Source: Dactylosporangium roseum | Lineage (GTDB): Bacteria; Actinomycetota; Actinomycetes; Mycobacteriales; Micromonosporaceae | DNA: 64,000 nt | NCBI RefSeq assembly: GCF_025264685.1 | Contig: NZ_CP073721.1 | Span: 8,139,501 to 8,203,500 of the forward strand | Direction of reading: 5' to 3' | Shown: positions 33,301-39,633 of the stretch, piece by piece | Layout of the letters: each line of letters starts with the position of its first letter | Position numbering within the stretch: the stretch's first letter is position 1 | Translations under genes and position numbers: made by a program | Notes under the pieces: model-generated | Told to the model about the DNA's origin: nothing | Databases searched by the model: none | The model's input: only the letters and a program-made list of their open reading frames with translations

Positions 33301-33938
33301 TGGGCACCGACCGCCTCGATCTCGTCGAGGGTCGGCTGGAGCATCTCGGCGAGGACGGCGAAGTCTTCGCTGACGCGCTTCTCGGTGACGTCGTAGATCG
33401 CCTGCTGGGCGAGGTCGACGACGTCGTCGACGTCGCGGCCGCCCTGGCCGCCGGCGCCGTAACCGAGCTGGACGATGCGCGTGCCGGCCTCGATGACCCG
33501 GCGCAGGACGGCGCGCTCGGCGACGATCCGTGCGTAGTACGACGCGTTGGCGGCCGTCGGCACGGCGGCCATGAGGGTGTGCAGGTAGGCCGCGCCGCCG
33601 ACCTTGCTGATGGCGCCCGAGTCGCTCAGGGCCGCGGCGACGGTGACCGCGTCCGCGGGCTCGCCGCGGCCGTAGAGGTCGAGGATCGCGTCGTAGATGA
33701 TCGAGTGGCTGGGTTTGTAGAAGTCGTGCGTCTTGAGGATCTCGACGACGTCGGCGACGGCGTCCTTGGACAGCAGCATGCCGCCCAGCACGCTCTGCTC
33801 GGCGGCGACGTCCTGTGGCGGGGTGCGCTCGAAGGCCTGGGCGCCGCCGTTCGGGCGGCCGTCAGCCCCGTCGCGCCCCGGCTCTGCCGGTGCCGCCTCG
33901 TCCCAAGGATCCGTCCGCCTGTCGTCGGTGATCGACAC
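30363..33938 (-). CDS. dnaB: Replicative DNA helicase DnaB precursor with two inteins
   Basis: 1191-residue precursor. Exteins total 476 residues, a normal DnaB length: residues 1-250, 539-705 and 1133-1191. The N-extein has the DnaB N-terminal domain (PPQDVAAEQSVLGGMLLSKD). Joining the exteins gives GRPGLGK-STAAMDF for Walker A and DLRESG-SIEQDADV for the later motif; IVVDYLQLM is Walker B. Protein splicing is required for activity because both inteins interrupt essential sites. GTG 33938 is preferred, with a G-rich site just upstream; the frame is open to 34049. The hexameric helicase unwinds DNA at the fork. DnaA-box-like 9-mers lie upstream. Confidence 0.97.
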   Translation of the reverse strand: MSITDDRRTDPWDEAAPAEPGRDGADGRPNGGAQAFERTPPQDVAAEQSVLGGMLLSKDAVADVVEILKTHDFYKPSHSIIYDAILDLYGRGEPADAVTVAAALSDSGAISKVGGAAYLHTLMAAVPTAANASYYARIVAERAVLRRVIEAGTRIVQLGYGAGGQGGRDVDDVVDLAQQAIYDVTEKRVSEDFAVLAEMLQPTLDEIEAVGAQGGMMTGVPTGFSDLDRLLNGLHAGQLIIVAGRPGLGKALALDTPLATPGGWTTMGEVTVGDQVFGADGRPTTIVNAFDVLHDRPCYEVEFSDGSVIVADAEHLWKTRITAGRSQHRRFAHVPPVAAGAVGAVGAVGAVATLSHHRHMNAETATVHEPIVTTAEIAASLRHPVDGRLNHAVVNTRPLQLPDRSDLPVPPLTPGAWLGDGHIPDAYLRASERQRRALLAGLLDTGGTVAPTGSVRYTTTSARLADGVYELAVSLGYRATVSRETANGTMACTIDFSTTGSRHIKGVRRVPSVPVRCIQVDNADHMYLAGRAMIPTHNSTAAMDFSRAASVKHNMASAIFSLEMSKVEIVMRLLSAEARVPLHVLRSGQLSDDDWTKLARRMGEISEAPLFVDDTPNMNLMEIRAKARRLKQRHDLKLIVVDYLQLMTSPKRTESRQQEVADLSRGLKLLAKEVECPVVAVSQLNRGPEQRTDKRPQLSDLRESGCLTADTRVMRADTNAEVSLGELLSTGARDVPVWALNDKLQYTAQTMTHVFPSGRKEVFRMRLASGKVIDATANHPFLTFAGWTPLDELGVGHRLAVPRHVPPPVRVRAWPEEEVVLLAHLLGDGSFVEHQPIRYAGVEEANLRAVADAARHFGVTAVRDDCPAGGVTTLRLSAPVKPAPGRQHPIAEWLDKLGLFGLRPHERFLPERLFALPKEQIKVFLRHLWATDGSVTTRADGGSGGRIDFAATSEAMLQGISRLLLRFGITARVRTVTPGPCRTRYALDISGRDDQLRFVREIGGHGEQARQCERLRAALEVVKSNTDVDPVPKEIWNSVRKVLLEADMSHREFALAMGAQVGGSTRWKHAPSRSRLAQVAAVLNSAELDLHATNDVFWDEIKSIESLGEMEVFDATVTGVHNFVANGIATHNSIEQDADVVILLHRDDYYDKESPRAGEADFIVAKHRNGPTDTVTVAAQLHLSRFVDMAI
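30543..31823 (-). other. DnaB intein 2, 427 residues, with LAGLIDADG endonuclease
   Basis: Precursor residues 706-1132. It begins with Cys (CLTADTRVM) and ends in GIATHN before Ser+1 of the C-extein. Block B-like ANHPFLTFAGW and block F-like EVFDATVTGVHNFVANG are present. Both LAGLIDADG helices are visible, LLAHLLGDGS and FLRHLWATDGS, and each keeps its catalytic aspartate, so a working homing endonuclease is plausible. An additional helix-turn-helix-like stretch (MSHREFALAMGAQVGG) precedes the splicing block. The insertion site is the conserved DLRESG/SIEQDA position. Confidence 0.93.
32325..33188 (-). other. DnaB intein 1, 288 residues, endonuclease partly deleted
   Basis: Precursor residues 251-538, inserted inside the Walker A motif between GRPGLGK and S. 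It starts with Ala (ALALDTPLATPGGWTTMGEV), as in the Ala1-type DnaB inteins of actinobacteria, and ends MIPTHN before Ser. One endonuclease helix remains as LLAGLLDTGG. The first motif reads AWLGDGH and runs straight into IPDAYLRASERQRR, a segment that in full inteins belongs after the first subdomain. This suggests an internal deletion that removed most of the endonuclease. A GAVGAVGAVGAV tract lies in the linker. Confidence 0.9.
32887..32922 (-). repeat. Four 9-bp tandem repeats inside intein 1
   Basis: ACCGCACCG (plus strand) occurs four times in a row, the last with one change (ACCGCTCCG). On the coding strand it gives a GAV-repeat. It looks like slippage expansion in a tolerant linker region of the intein. 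Confidence 0.9.
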
Positions 33939-34057
33939 TTCGCCCCCCTCGTCATCCCCCCGAGGCCAGTAGACCTCACGGGTATGACAAAAACCGCGCG
34001 GCGCGTGGAGCGCCCCGCGCAACGGTATGGAGCGACTGGCGTTCGGCAAAGTTAGCC

Positions 34058-34187
34058 GGTGGACAAGCCTCTGGACAACCTGTGGAGAGCGGGCCTCAGA
34101 GGGTGGGAAACCTTGTGGACAGACCTGTGGACAACGAGGTTCGCCCGGCCCGCAAATCGGCTTTGACCTGGGATTTCGTGATCCACA
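34058..34187. promoter_or_regulatory. Cluster of DnaA-box-like 9-mers upstream of dnaB
   Basis: Actinobacterial DnaA boxes are TTGTCCACA, or TGTGGACAA on the other strand. Here GGTGGACAA (34058), TCTGGACAA (34070), TGTGGAGAG (34081), TGTGGACAG (34114) and the perfect TGTGGACAA (34126) run in one orientation with 11-12 base spacing inside each group; TGATCCACA (34179) faces the other way. This lies between the dnaB start and the divergent membrane gene. DnaA could regulate dnaB or be titrated here. No dnaA or dnaN is nearby, so this is not a standard oriC. Confidence 0.65.
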
Positions 34188-34196
34188 GCCTGTGTG

Positions 34197-34223
34197 CGGA
34201 AAAAAGTCGCCGAAGTTTTTCCG
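34197..34223. repeat. Perfect 8-bp inverted repeat next to the DnaA boxes
   Basis: CGGAAAAA (34197-34204) and TTTTTCCG (34216-34223) flank an 11-base loop. It is one of the few A/T-tract regions in the window and lies just beyond the last DnaA-box-like site. It could be a promoter operator, a terminator of a leftward-entering transcript, or a melting element. Confidence 0.6.
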
Positions 34224-34235
34224 ACTGTACGGCCG

Positions 34236-34949
34236 ATGGCGTCCGGGTCACGAACGGGTGACGCTCCGGCCGTGGCATACCCGGATTGGGAAAGATCACG
34301 GGACGGCGGTCATCGGCGGTCGCCGGAGACCGGGCGATGGGATCCCCGCCATGAGCGCTGGATCCCGCAGCAGCGTGTGCCCGAGGGCGACGCCTACGGC
34401 ATCGAGCCGTTTCACGCCCGTGCCGATCCCGATGACCCCCGGCCGGGCCAGGGGCGGGTCCTGGACCACGACCACCGCACCGGGGAGTGGACGACCGGCC
34501 GCCGCCAGCACCGGCCGAGACCGCCGGGTGAGGATCACCACGCGGTCCGTCCTCGTCGCCGCCCGGCCCCGGCGCGGCAGGCCGACGGCGAGGACGACGA
34601 GGTGGACGAGCGCGGCAACTACATCGGCTCGTTCATCGCGACCGCCGGGTGGTACGTGGTGCCGATCCTCGCGTACACCGTCTGGGCCTGCACGTTGTCC
34701 GGTGATCCGCGGGAGGGGTGCGTCGATCCCTTCGGTATGCCGTGTCCGGCGCCGCGGACGGAGGCGTTGACGAGTCTGCTCGACAACGGGCCGCGGCTCG
34801 CGGTCTCGCTGGCGTTGAGCATCTCGGTGGCGATGTTCCTGGGGTGGGCGACGTCGGGGTGGCGGGCGACGGCGATCGGTTTCGCGAGTGCCGTCCTGGG
34901 TGCCGGTGTCGCCACGATGCTGTTCGCGGTGCTGGCGCCCCGGTTCTGA
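34236..34949 (+). CDS. Membrane protein with long Pro/Arg/Asp-rich cytosolic head
   Basis: About 237 residues. The first ~130 are hydrophilic (for example WDPRHERWIPQQRVPEGDAY and a run of basic residues), followed by DEDDEV-like acidic residues. Then come two to three hydrophobic segments: FIATAGWYVVPILAYTVWAC, RLAVSLALSISVAMFLGWAT and AIGFASAVLGAGVATMLFAV. An extracellular loop with cysteines (GDPREGCVDPFGMPCP) lies between the first two. No family recognised. The start could be ATG 34236, GTG 34194 or GTG 34272; there is no ribosome site to decide. Coding bias is strong from about 34280 on. Confidence 0.65.
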   Translation: MASGSRTGDAPAVAYPDWERSRDGGHRRSPETGRWDPRHERWIPQQRVPEGDAYGIEPFHARADPDDPRPGQGRVLDHDHRTGEWTTGRRQHRPRPPGEDHHAVRPRRRPAPARQADGEDDEVDERGNYIGSFIATAGWYVVPILAYTVWACTLSGDPREGCVDPFGMPCPAPRTEALTSLLDNGPRLAVSLALSISVAMFLGWATSGWRATAIGFASAVLGAGVATMLFAVLAPRF

Positions 34950-35125
34950 CCGGCGGCGAGCGGTCCGGCGACGCAGCGTGGGCCGCCGTGGTTCCCATTG
35001 GCCGGTCACGACATGCTCTCGGAACGATCACCGTCGCTCACGGCTTCGTCACCGTCCGATCACGCCCGGATCCGTCCCGGAACGGTCGCCGTCCGACCGG
35101 CCAAACACCTTCCAGGGAGGCTTCG

Positions 35126-36649
35126 ATGGTCAGTCGGAAACGCTTGGGTGTCCTCGCCGTCGTGGCGGTCGCGGCGCTGGGTCTTTCGGCGTGCAGTGCG
35201 GGAAGCGACAGCGCCGAGAGCAGTTCGGCGAAGGCACCGCAGCACGGGTACGGTCCGCCGGGCACGCCGGCGCCGCAGGCCGACACGGCCGGTGAGGAGT
35301 CCGCCGCTGCCGTCGCCGGCGAGCGTTCGGTGACCGATCAGCCGATCTCGACGTTCGCGGTCGACGTCGACACGGCGTCGTACGGCTTCGCGAAGCGGCA
35401 GTTGCTCGACGGGCGTCGGCCGTCGCCGAGCACGATCCGGCCGGAGGAGTTCGTCAACGCGTTCAACCAGGGCTACCGGCAGCCGACCGGGAACGGGTTC
35501 GCGATCACGGCGGACGGCACGCGCCTGCCGCGGACACACCGCGATGCCGATGACGCGGCGCGCCTGCTGCGGGTCGGGCTGCAGACCCGGGACGAGCCCG
35601 CCGGCGAGCGGCGCGACGCGGCGTTGACGATCGTCGTCGACGTGTCCGGGTCGATGGCCGAGCCGGGCAAGCTCGACCTGGTCCGGCACGGCCTGCACAC
35701 ACTCGCCGACGAGCTGCGCTCGTCCGACTCGGTCGCGCTCGTCGCGTACTCGAACGAGGCCGAGGTGCTGCGCCCGATGACGGGGTTGCGTGATCGCGAC
35801 GCGCTGCACTCGGCGATCGGCCGGCTGCGGGTGGCCGGCAGCACGAACCTGGAGGCCGGCCTGCGGCTGGGCTACGACACGGCGCGCAAGAGCTTCCGCG
35901 ACGGCGCGACGAACCGGGTCATCCTGCTGTCCGACGGCCTCCCCAACGCCGGTACGACCGACGCGGCGGCACTGGTCCGCGAGGTGCGGGAGGCGGCGGC
36001 GAAGCAGATCACGCTGCTCGGCGTGGGGGTGGGCAGCGACTACGGCGACCGCTTCATGGAGCAGTTGGCCGACAAGGGCGACGGTTACGTCGTCTACGTG
36101 AGCGAGCGGGAGGAGGCGGCCCGGGTGTTCGTCCAGCAGTTACCGGCGACGTTGGCGGTCCGGGCGCTGGACGCGAAGGCACAGGTGGAGTTCGATCCGA
36201 AGACCGTGATCTCGTACCGCCTGATCGGCTACGACAACCGCGCGCTGTCGGCGTCGGCGTTCCGCAACGACAAGGTCGACGGCGGTGAGGTGGGGCCGGG
36301 CCACGCGGTGACGGCGCTGTACGCGCTGCACCTGCGCCCGGGCGCCGAGGGCCACCTGGCGGACGTGCGGGTGCGCTGGCAGGACCCGCGGACGCGGGAG
36401 GCGAGCGAGCAGACGCAGCCGGTGACGGTGGCGGCGCTGGACGAACAGTTCGCCGAGGCGGCGGTGCCCGTGCGGGTCTGCTACGCGACGGCGTATTTCG
36501 CGGAGGTCCTCCGCGGCAGCCGGTTCGCCCGGGAGGTGCGGCTCGGGGACCTGCTGGAGATCACGTCCGCGGCGCGCCGGGCGACCGACGACCCACGGCT
36601 CGCCGAGCTCTCCGAGGCCATCTCCGCGGCCGTGAAGCTCTACGACTGA
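35126..36649 (+). CDS. VWA domain lipoprotein, YfbK family
   Basis: 507 residues. The N-terminus is a lipoprotein signal peptide with lipobox LSAC (Cys near residue 23), so the protein is exported and lipid-anchored. After a Ser/Ala/Pro linker comes the YfbK-type N-terminal module (STFAVDVDTASYGFAKRQL) and then a VWA domain with intact MIDAS: IVVDVSGSMAEPG, AGSTNLEAGLRLG and ILLSDGLPNAG. The C-terminal ~170 residues match the DUF3520-type tail. ATG 35126 has GGGAGG seven bases upstream. A strong hairpin shared with rplI terminates it. The ligand is unknown. Confidence 0.92.
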   Translation: MVSRKRLGVLAVVAVAALGLSACSAGSDSAESSSAKAPQHGYGPPGTPAPQADTAGEESAAAVAGERSVTDQPISTFAVDVDTASYGFAKRQLLDGRRPSPSTIRPEEFVNAFNQGYRQPTGNGFAITADGTRLPRTHRDADDAARLLRVGLQTRDEPAGERRDAALTIVVDVSGSMAEPGKLDLVRHGLHTLADELRSSDSVALVAYSNEAEVLRPMTGLRDRDALHSAIGRLRVAGSTNLEAGLRLGYDTARKSFRDGATNRVILLSDGLPNAGTTDAAALVREVREAAAKQITLLGVGVGSDYGDRFMEQLADKGDGYVVYVSEREEAARVFVQQLPATLAVRALDAKAQVEFDPKTVISYRLIGYDNRALSASAFRNDKVDGGEVGPGHAVTALYALHLRPGAEGHLADVRVRWQDPRTREASEQTQPVTVAALDEQFAEAAVPVRVCYATAYFAEVLRGSRFAREVRLGDLLEITSAARRATDDPRLAELSEAISAAVKLYD

Positions 36650-36660
36650 CCCCGGAACGC

Positions 36661-36698
36661 AGCAAAGGGGGCCCGGGGTCGGATGGGCCCCCTTTGCT
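36661..36698. terminator. Bidirectional terminator between yfbK-like gene and rplI
   Basis: AGCAAAGGGGGCCC at 36661-36674 pairs perfectly over 14 bases with GGGCCCCCTTTGCT at 36685-36698, with a ten-base loop. It lies between convergent genes ending at 36649 and 36705, so it can terminate both. Confidence 0.85.
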
Positions 36699-36704
36699 GT
36701 CGGA

Positions 36705-37154
36705 CTACTTGGCCGCGGTCACCTTGACGGTGAAGACGGCGGCGACGTCGGGGTGCAGCTTGATCTGCACCTTGTAGTCACCGACCGCCTTGATGTGGCC
36801 GGGCAGCTCGAGGCGGCGACGGTCGATGGCCGGACCGCCGGCCCGCTGGACGGCCTCGGCGATCTCGGCCGGCGTGACCGAGCCGTAGAGCCGGCCACCC
36901 TCGCCGGCCCGGACGGCCAGCTTGACCGAGAGGCCTTCGAGCTGACCCTTGACCTCGTTGGCGTGGCCGAGGTCGCGGATCTCCCGGGCCGAGCGGGCCC
37001 GCTTGATCGTCACGATCTGCTTCTCCGCGCCCCTGCTCCACGGGATCGCGAACCCCTGCGGCAGCAGGTAGTTGCGCCCGTAGCCGTCCTTCACCTCGAC
37101 GACGTCGCCGGGGGTGCCGAGGCCGGAGACCTCTTGCTTGAGAATGATCTTCAT
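36705..37154 (-). CDS. rplI: Large ribosomal subunit protein bL9
   Basis: 149 residues. The start MKIILKQEVSGLGTPGDVVE and NYLLPQGFAIP are diagnostic of bL9, which binds 23S rRNA domain V with its N-terminal domain and extends outward with its C-terminal domain. It is last in the rpsF-ssb-rpsR-rplI operon, 12 bases after rpsR, and ends at the shared terminator. Confidence 0.98.
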   Translation of the reverse strand: MKIILKQEVSGLGTPGDVVEVKDGYGRNYLLPQGFAIPWSRGAEKQIVTIKRARSAREIRDLGHANEVKGQLEGLSVKLAVRAGEGGRLYGSVTPAEIAEAVQRAGGPAIDRRRLELPGHIKAVGDYKVQIKLHPDVAAVFTVKVTAAK

Positions 37155-37166
37155 GTCAGCCCTCCC

Positions 37167-37406
37167 CTAGCGCGCGGTCGCGGTGTAGGGGAGCAGCGCC
37201 ATCTCGCGCGCGTTCTTGACGGCACGCGCGATCTGCCGCTGCTGCTGGGCGGTCACACCGGTCACCCGCCGGGCGCGGATCTTGCCCCGGTCGGAGATGA
37301 ACTTGCGCAGCAGCGCGGTGTCCTTGTAGTCGATGTAGGCGATGCCCTCCTTGTCGAGAGGGTTCACCTTCTTCTTCGGTTTGCGCAGGGCCGCAGCCTT
37401 CGCCAT
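37167..37406 (-). CDS. rpsR: Small ribosomal subunit protein bS18, cysteine-free form
   Basis: 79 residues. DYKDTALLRKFISDRGKIRA, RRVTG and NAREMALLPYT identify bS18, which binds S6 on the 30S platform. No cysteine is present: the positions that carry the CxxC pair in zinc-binding S18 read NPLD, and the later NC motif reads VT. This is the zinc-independent (C-minus) type, here in the main ribosomal operon. Confidence 0.97.
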   Translation of the reverse strand: MAKAAALRKPKKKVNPLDKEGIAYIDYKDTALLRKFISDRGKIRARRVTGVTAQQQRQIARAVKNAREMALLPYTATAR

Positions 37407-37424
37407 TGCTCTTGCTCCTGATGC

Positions 37425-37961
37425 CTAGAACGGGGGCTCGTCGTCGAAGGATGAGCTCGACCTGCCGCCACCGCCGCCACCGGCCGGGGTCGCGCTGGCC
37501 CACGGGTCGTCGTTGAACCCGCCGCCGGCGTTTCCGCCGCCGCCGCCACCGCCACCGCCACCGCCGCCGAAGCCGCCGCCACCGCCGGAGCTGCGCGACA
37601 TCTTCTGGACCTTGGCGGTCGCGTAGCGCAGCGAGGGGCCGATCTCGTCGACCTCCAGCTCGATGACGGTGCGCTTCTCACCCTCGCGAGTCTCGTAGGT
37701 CCGGGACTTGAGCCTTCCCGACACGATCACCCGGGCACCACGCTGCAGCGACTCGGCGACGTTCTCCGCCGCCTGACGCCACACCGTGCAGGACAGGAAC
37801 AGCGGCTCGCCGTCCTTCCACTCGTTGCTCTGGCGGTCCATGAACCGGGGGGTGGAAGCCACCCGGAACTTGGCGACCGCGGCTCCTGATGGAGTGAAAC
37901 GCAACTCAGGGTCGTCGGTCAGGTTGCCGATGACCGTGATCGTGGTGTCTCCCGCTGCCAT
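37425..37961 (-). CDS. ssb: Single-stranded DNA-binding protein SSB
   Basis: 178 residues. The OB-fold begins TTITVIGNLTDDPELRFT and includes SCTVWRQAAENVAESLQRG. A Gly-rich disordered linker (a run of more than ten glycines) and the acidic tip DDEPPF follow, the tip being the docking site for DnaB-partner proteins, RecQ, PriA and others. ATG 37961 is preferred, with GAGGAG upstream; TTG 37970 is a weaker alternative. Second gene of the rpsF operon. Confidence 0.98.
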   Translation of the reverse strand: MAAGDTTITVIGNLTDDPELRFTPSGAAVAKFRVASTPRFMDRQSNEWKDGEPLFLSCTVWRQAAENVAESLQRGARVIVSGRLKSRTYETREGEKRTVIELEVDEIGPSLRYATAKVQKMSRSSGGGGGFGGGGGGGGGGGGNAGGGFNDDPWASATPAGGGGGGRSSSSFDDEPPF

Positions 37962-38064
37962 ATGAGTCAACTCCTCGCGCGCTGGTGTATGGCCACGATG
38001 TCACAGGGGTCTGACAATTTCCCTGGACACACGGCGAAGCAGATCGATCTCGCCCGGGTCCGCT

Positions 38065-38355
38065 TTAGCGGACTTCGGGCCGGATGACCTTGGTGCGCAG
38101 CACGGACTCGTTGAGTCGTAGCTGACGGTCCAGCTCCGCCACGGACTCCGGCGAGGCCTGGAGGTCGATGACGGCGTAGATGCCCTCGGTCTTCTTGTTG
38201 ATCTCGTACGCGAGGCGCCGGCGGCCCCACACGTCGAGCTTCTCCACCGAGCCACCCGACGTCCGGATCACGTTGAGATACGTGTCGAGCGACGGGGCGA
38301 CGGTGCGCTCCTCGAGACTGCCGTCGAGGATCACCATGATCTCGTAATGACGCAA
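38065..38355 (-). CDS. rpsF: Small ribosomal subunit protein bS6
   Basis: 96 residues starting MRHYEIMVILDGSLEERT, with the family YEINKKTEGIYAVIDLQA and the C-terminal LRTKVIRPEVR. TTG 38353-38355 is the start, with GGAGGTGAG at a good distance on the minus strand. It pairs with S18 in the 30S platform and heads the operon. A structured leader precedes it. Confidence 0.97.
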   Translation of the reverse strand: MRHYEIMVILDGSLEERTVAPSLDTYLNVIRTSGGSVEKLDVWGRRRLAYEINKKTEGIYAVIDLQASPESVAELDRQLRLNESVLRTKVIRPEVR

Positions 38356-38384
38356 GACGTTCTCACCTCCTACGGGCTGAGCGG

Positions 38385-38453
38385 CCGCGGTCCATCCGCG
38401 GCAGGAGGTCATGCGTCGTCGACCGCACCCAGGCGGTCGACCGAACCAGAGTA
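38385..38453 (-). promoter_or_regulatory. rpsF leader with two perfect hairpins and a -10 candidate
   Basis: On the minus strand TACTCT (38448-38453) fits a -10 hexamer with transcription starting near 38441. The leader would open with a 9-bp perfect hairpin (GTCGACCGC 38433-38441 and GCGGTCGAC 38418-38426, six-base loop), then a 6-bp one (CCGCGG at 38396-38401 and 38385-38390). S6:S18 feedback leaders are known before rpsF in many bacteria; whether this is one needs comparison. A second -10-like TACAAT lies at 38570-38575. Confidence 0.5.
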
Positions 38454-38577
38454 CACACAGCGTGCGCATGGAAAGACCGCGGGGCGCGTCATCCGCTTCT
38501 CTGGGTGGGACCTGGGGAGGAACGACCACACCGGTGCGTTGGATGACGGGCCCCGCGGAGCTAGAAGGAATTGTACC

Positions 38578-39444
38578 TTAAGCGAAGCTCGCACGGGTTG
38601 ACCGCTGAGCAATAATCGCCCGAATTGCGGCGATTCCTACGCCGACCGCGCAGACCGTCGCGACCAGAGCCAGCAGGCCGGTCGGAGCGTTGCGGACCGG
38701 GCCGGTCGCGGCCACCGGCTGCTCCACCATCACCCTGTCCTCGGTCGGCGCACTCGGCTCGGCACCGATCGCCGGCGCGGCGGTGGCGTCCGGCCCGAGC
38801 AGCGACGGGTCGGCCGGCTCCGTGCCGGTGGTCTCCGAGCCGTCCGCCGCGCCGGAGCCGCGCGTCGCGCCACCCTGCGTCCGGCTCGACCGGCCGGACG
38901 ACCCGGCGCTCGTCTTACCGTTGATCGCGTTGCCCGCCGCCGAGGCGGCGGCGCCCGCGGGACCGGTCGGCGTGGCCGGCTTGGCCGATGGCGCGGCCGC
39001 CGCGGGCGCGCCGGTCACGCCCACGGCGACCGGCTTGAACTGCTCGACGATGCCGACACCGCAGGAGAAGGTCATCGCGACCTCGACCGCCGGGCCGTTC
39101 CGGAACACGACGGGCACCGCCTGGTTCGGCTGTACCGCCGAGACGGCCTTGCCGTCGATCTTGAGGGTCGCGTTCTGGCCGAGACGGTTGACGAAGTTCA
39201 CCCGCGACTCCGCCGCCACGGTGACGGTGCCGGCGCTCGGCTCGGACTTGCAGACCAGGAGGCTCAGCACGCTGCCGCCGCTGAACTCCACGGTCGGCGT
39301 CGCTGGTGCGGCGCTCGCCGGGCCCGCGCCGGTGGTGAGGGCTGCGGCGACGAGCGCCGCGGCGGCCGCGACGATGCGCTTCCCGGCCTTCGGCGCACGG
39401 CGACTCGAGCGGACTGCCGAACGGTGTCCAGACAAGGTAGCCAT
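38578..39444 (-). CDS. Secreted protein with C-terminal membrane anchor
   Basis: 288 residues. The signal peptide is Arg-rich at its start (SSRRAPKAGKR) with core VAAAAALVAAALTTGAGPAS and a likely cut at ASA. A beta-rich domain with two cysteines (LVCKSEPSAG and MTFSCGVG) is followed by a long Ala/Pro/Gly/Thr/Ser linker, and then a C-terminal helix LLALVATVCAVGVGIAAIRA with a short basic tail. There is no LPXTG motif, so it is a tail-anchored surface protein and not a sortase substrate. No family recognised. It runs toward rpsF, 222 bases away. Confidence 0.75.
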   Translation of the reverse strand: MATLSGHRSAVRSSRRAPKAGKRIVAAAAALVAAALTTGAGPASAAPATPTVEFSGGSVLSLLVCKSEPSAGTVTVAAESRVNFVNRLGQNATLKIDGKAVSAVQPNQAVPVVFRNGPAVEVAMTFSCGVGIVEQFKPVAVGVTGAPAAAAPSAKPATPTGPAGAAASAAGNAINGKTSAGSSGRSSRTQGGATRGSGAADGSETTGTEPADPSLLGPDATAAPAIGAEPSAPTEDRVMVEQPVAATGPVRNAPTGLLALVATVCAVGVGIAAIRAIIAQRSTRASFA

Positions 39445-39620
39445 CCAAGGTTGGGGATCGACTGGGGGTCATTCCATCGAGCCGCACGATCACCGTGGGG
39501 ATCACGAGCGGCTACGTGCGTAACGACGCGACAGACAGGACGGTGACGGAAGCACCGCATTCCGGACGCTTCGGTCGTTACCCTCCCGCCCGGGTCGCGC
39601 GAAGTGCCAGCCCCACGTCG

Positions 39621-39626
39621 TAGGCT
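39621..39626 (+). promoter_or_regulatory. -10 hexamer of leaderless endonuclease IV gene
   Basis: TAGGCT is seven bases before ATG 39634, leaving no room for a ribosome site. The same hexamer occurs as a -10 at four other gene starts in the window. Confidence 0.55.
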
Positions 39627-39633
39627 CTGCGGC

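Noticed and set aside
32037..34055. 672-codon plus frame opposite dnaB
   Set aside because: Shadow of exteins and intein 1, low-complexity product.
34058..34223. Full chromosomal origin (oriC)
   Set aside because: Only about six box-like sites and no dnaA, dnaN or rpmH nearby; a regulatory or titration site is more likely.
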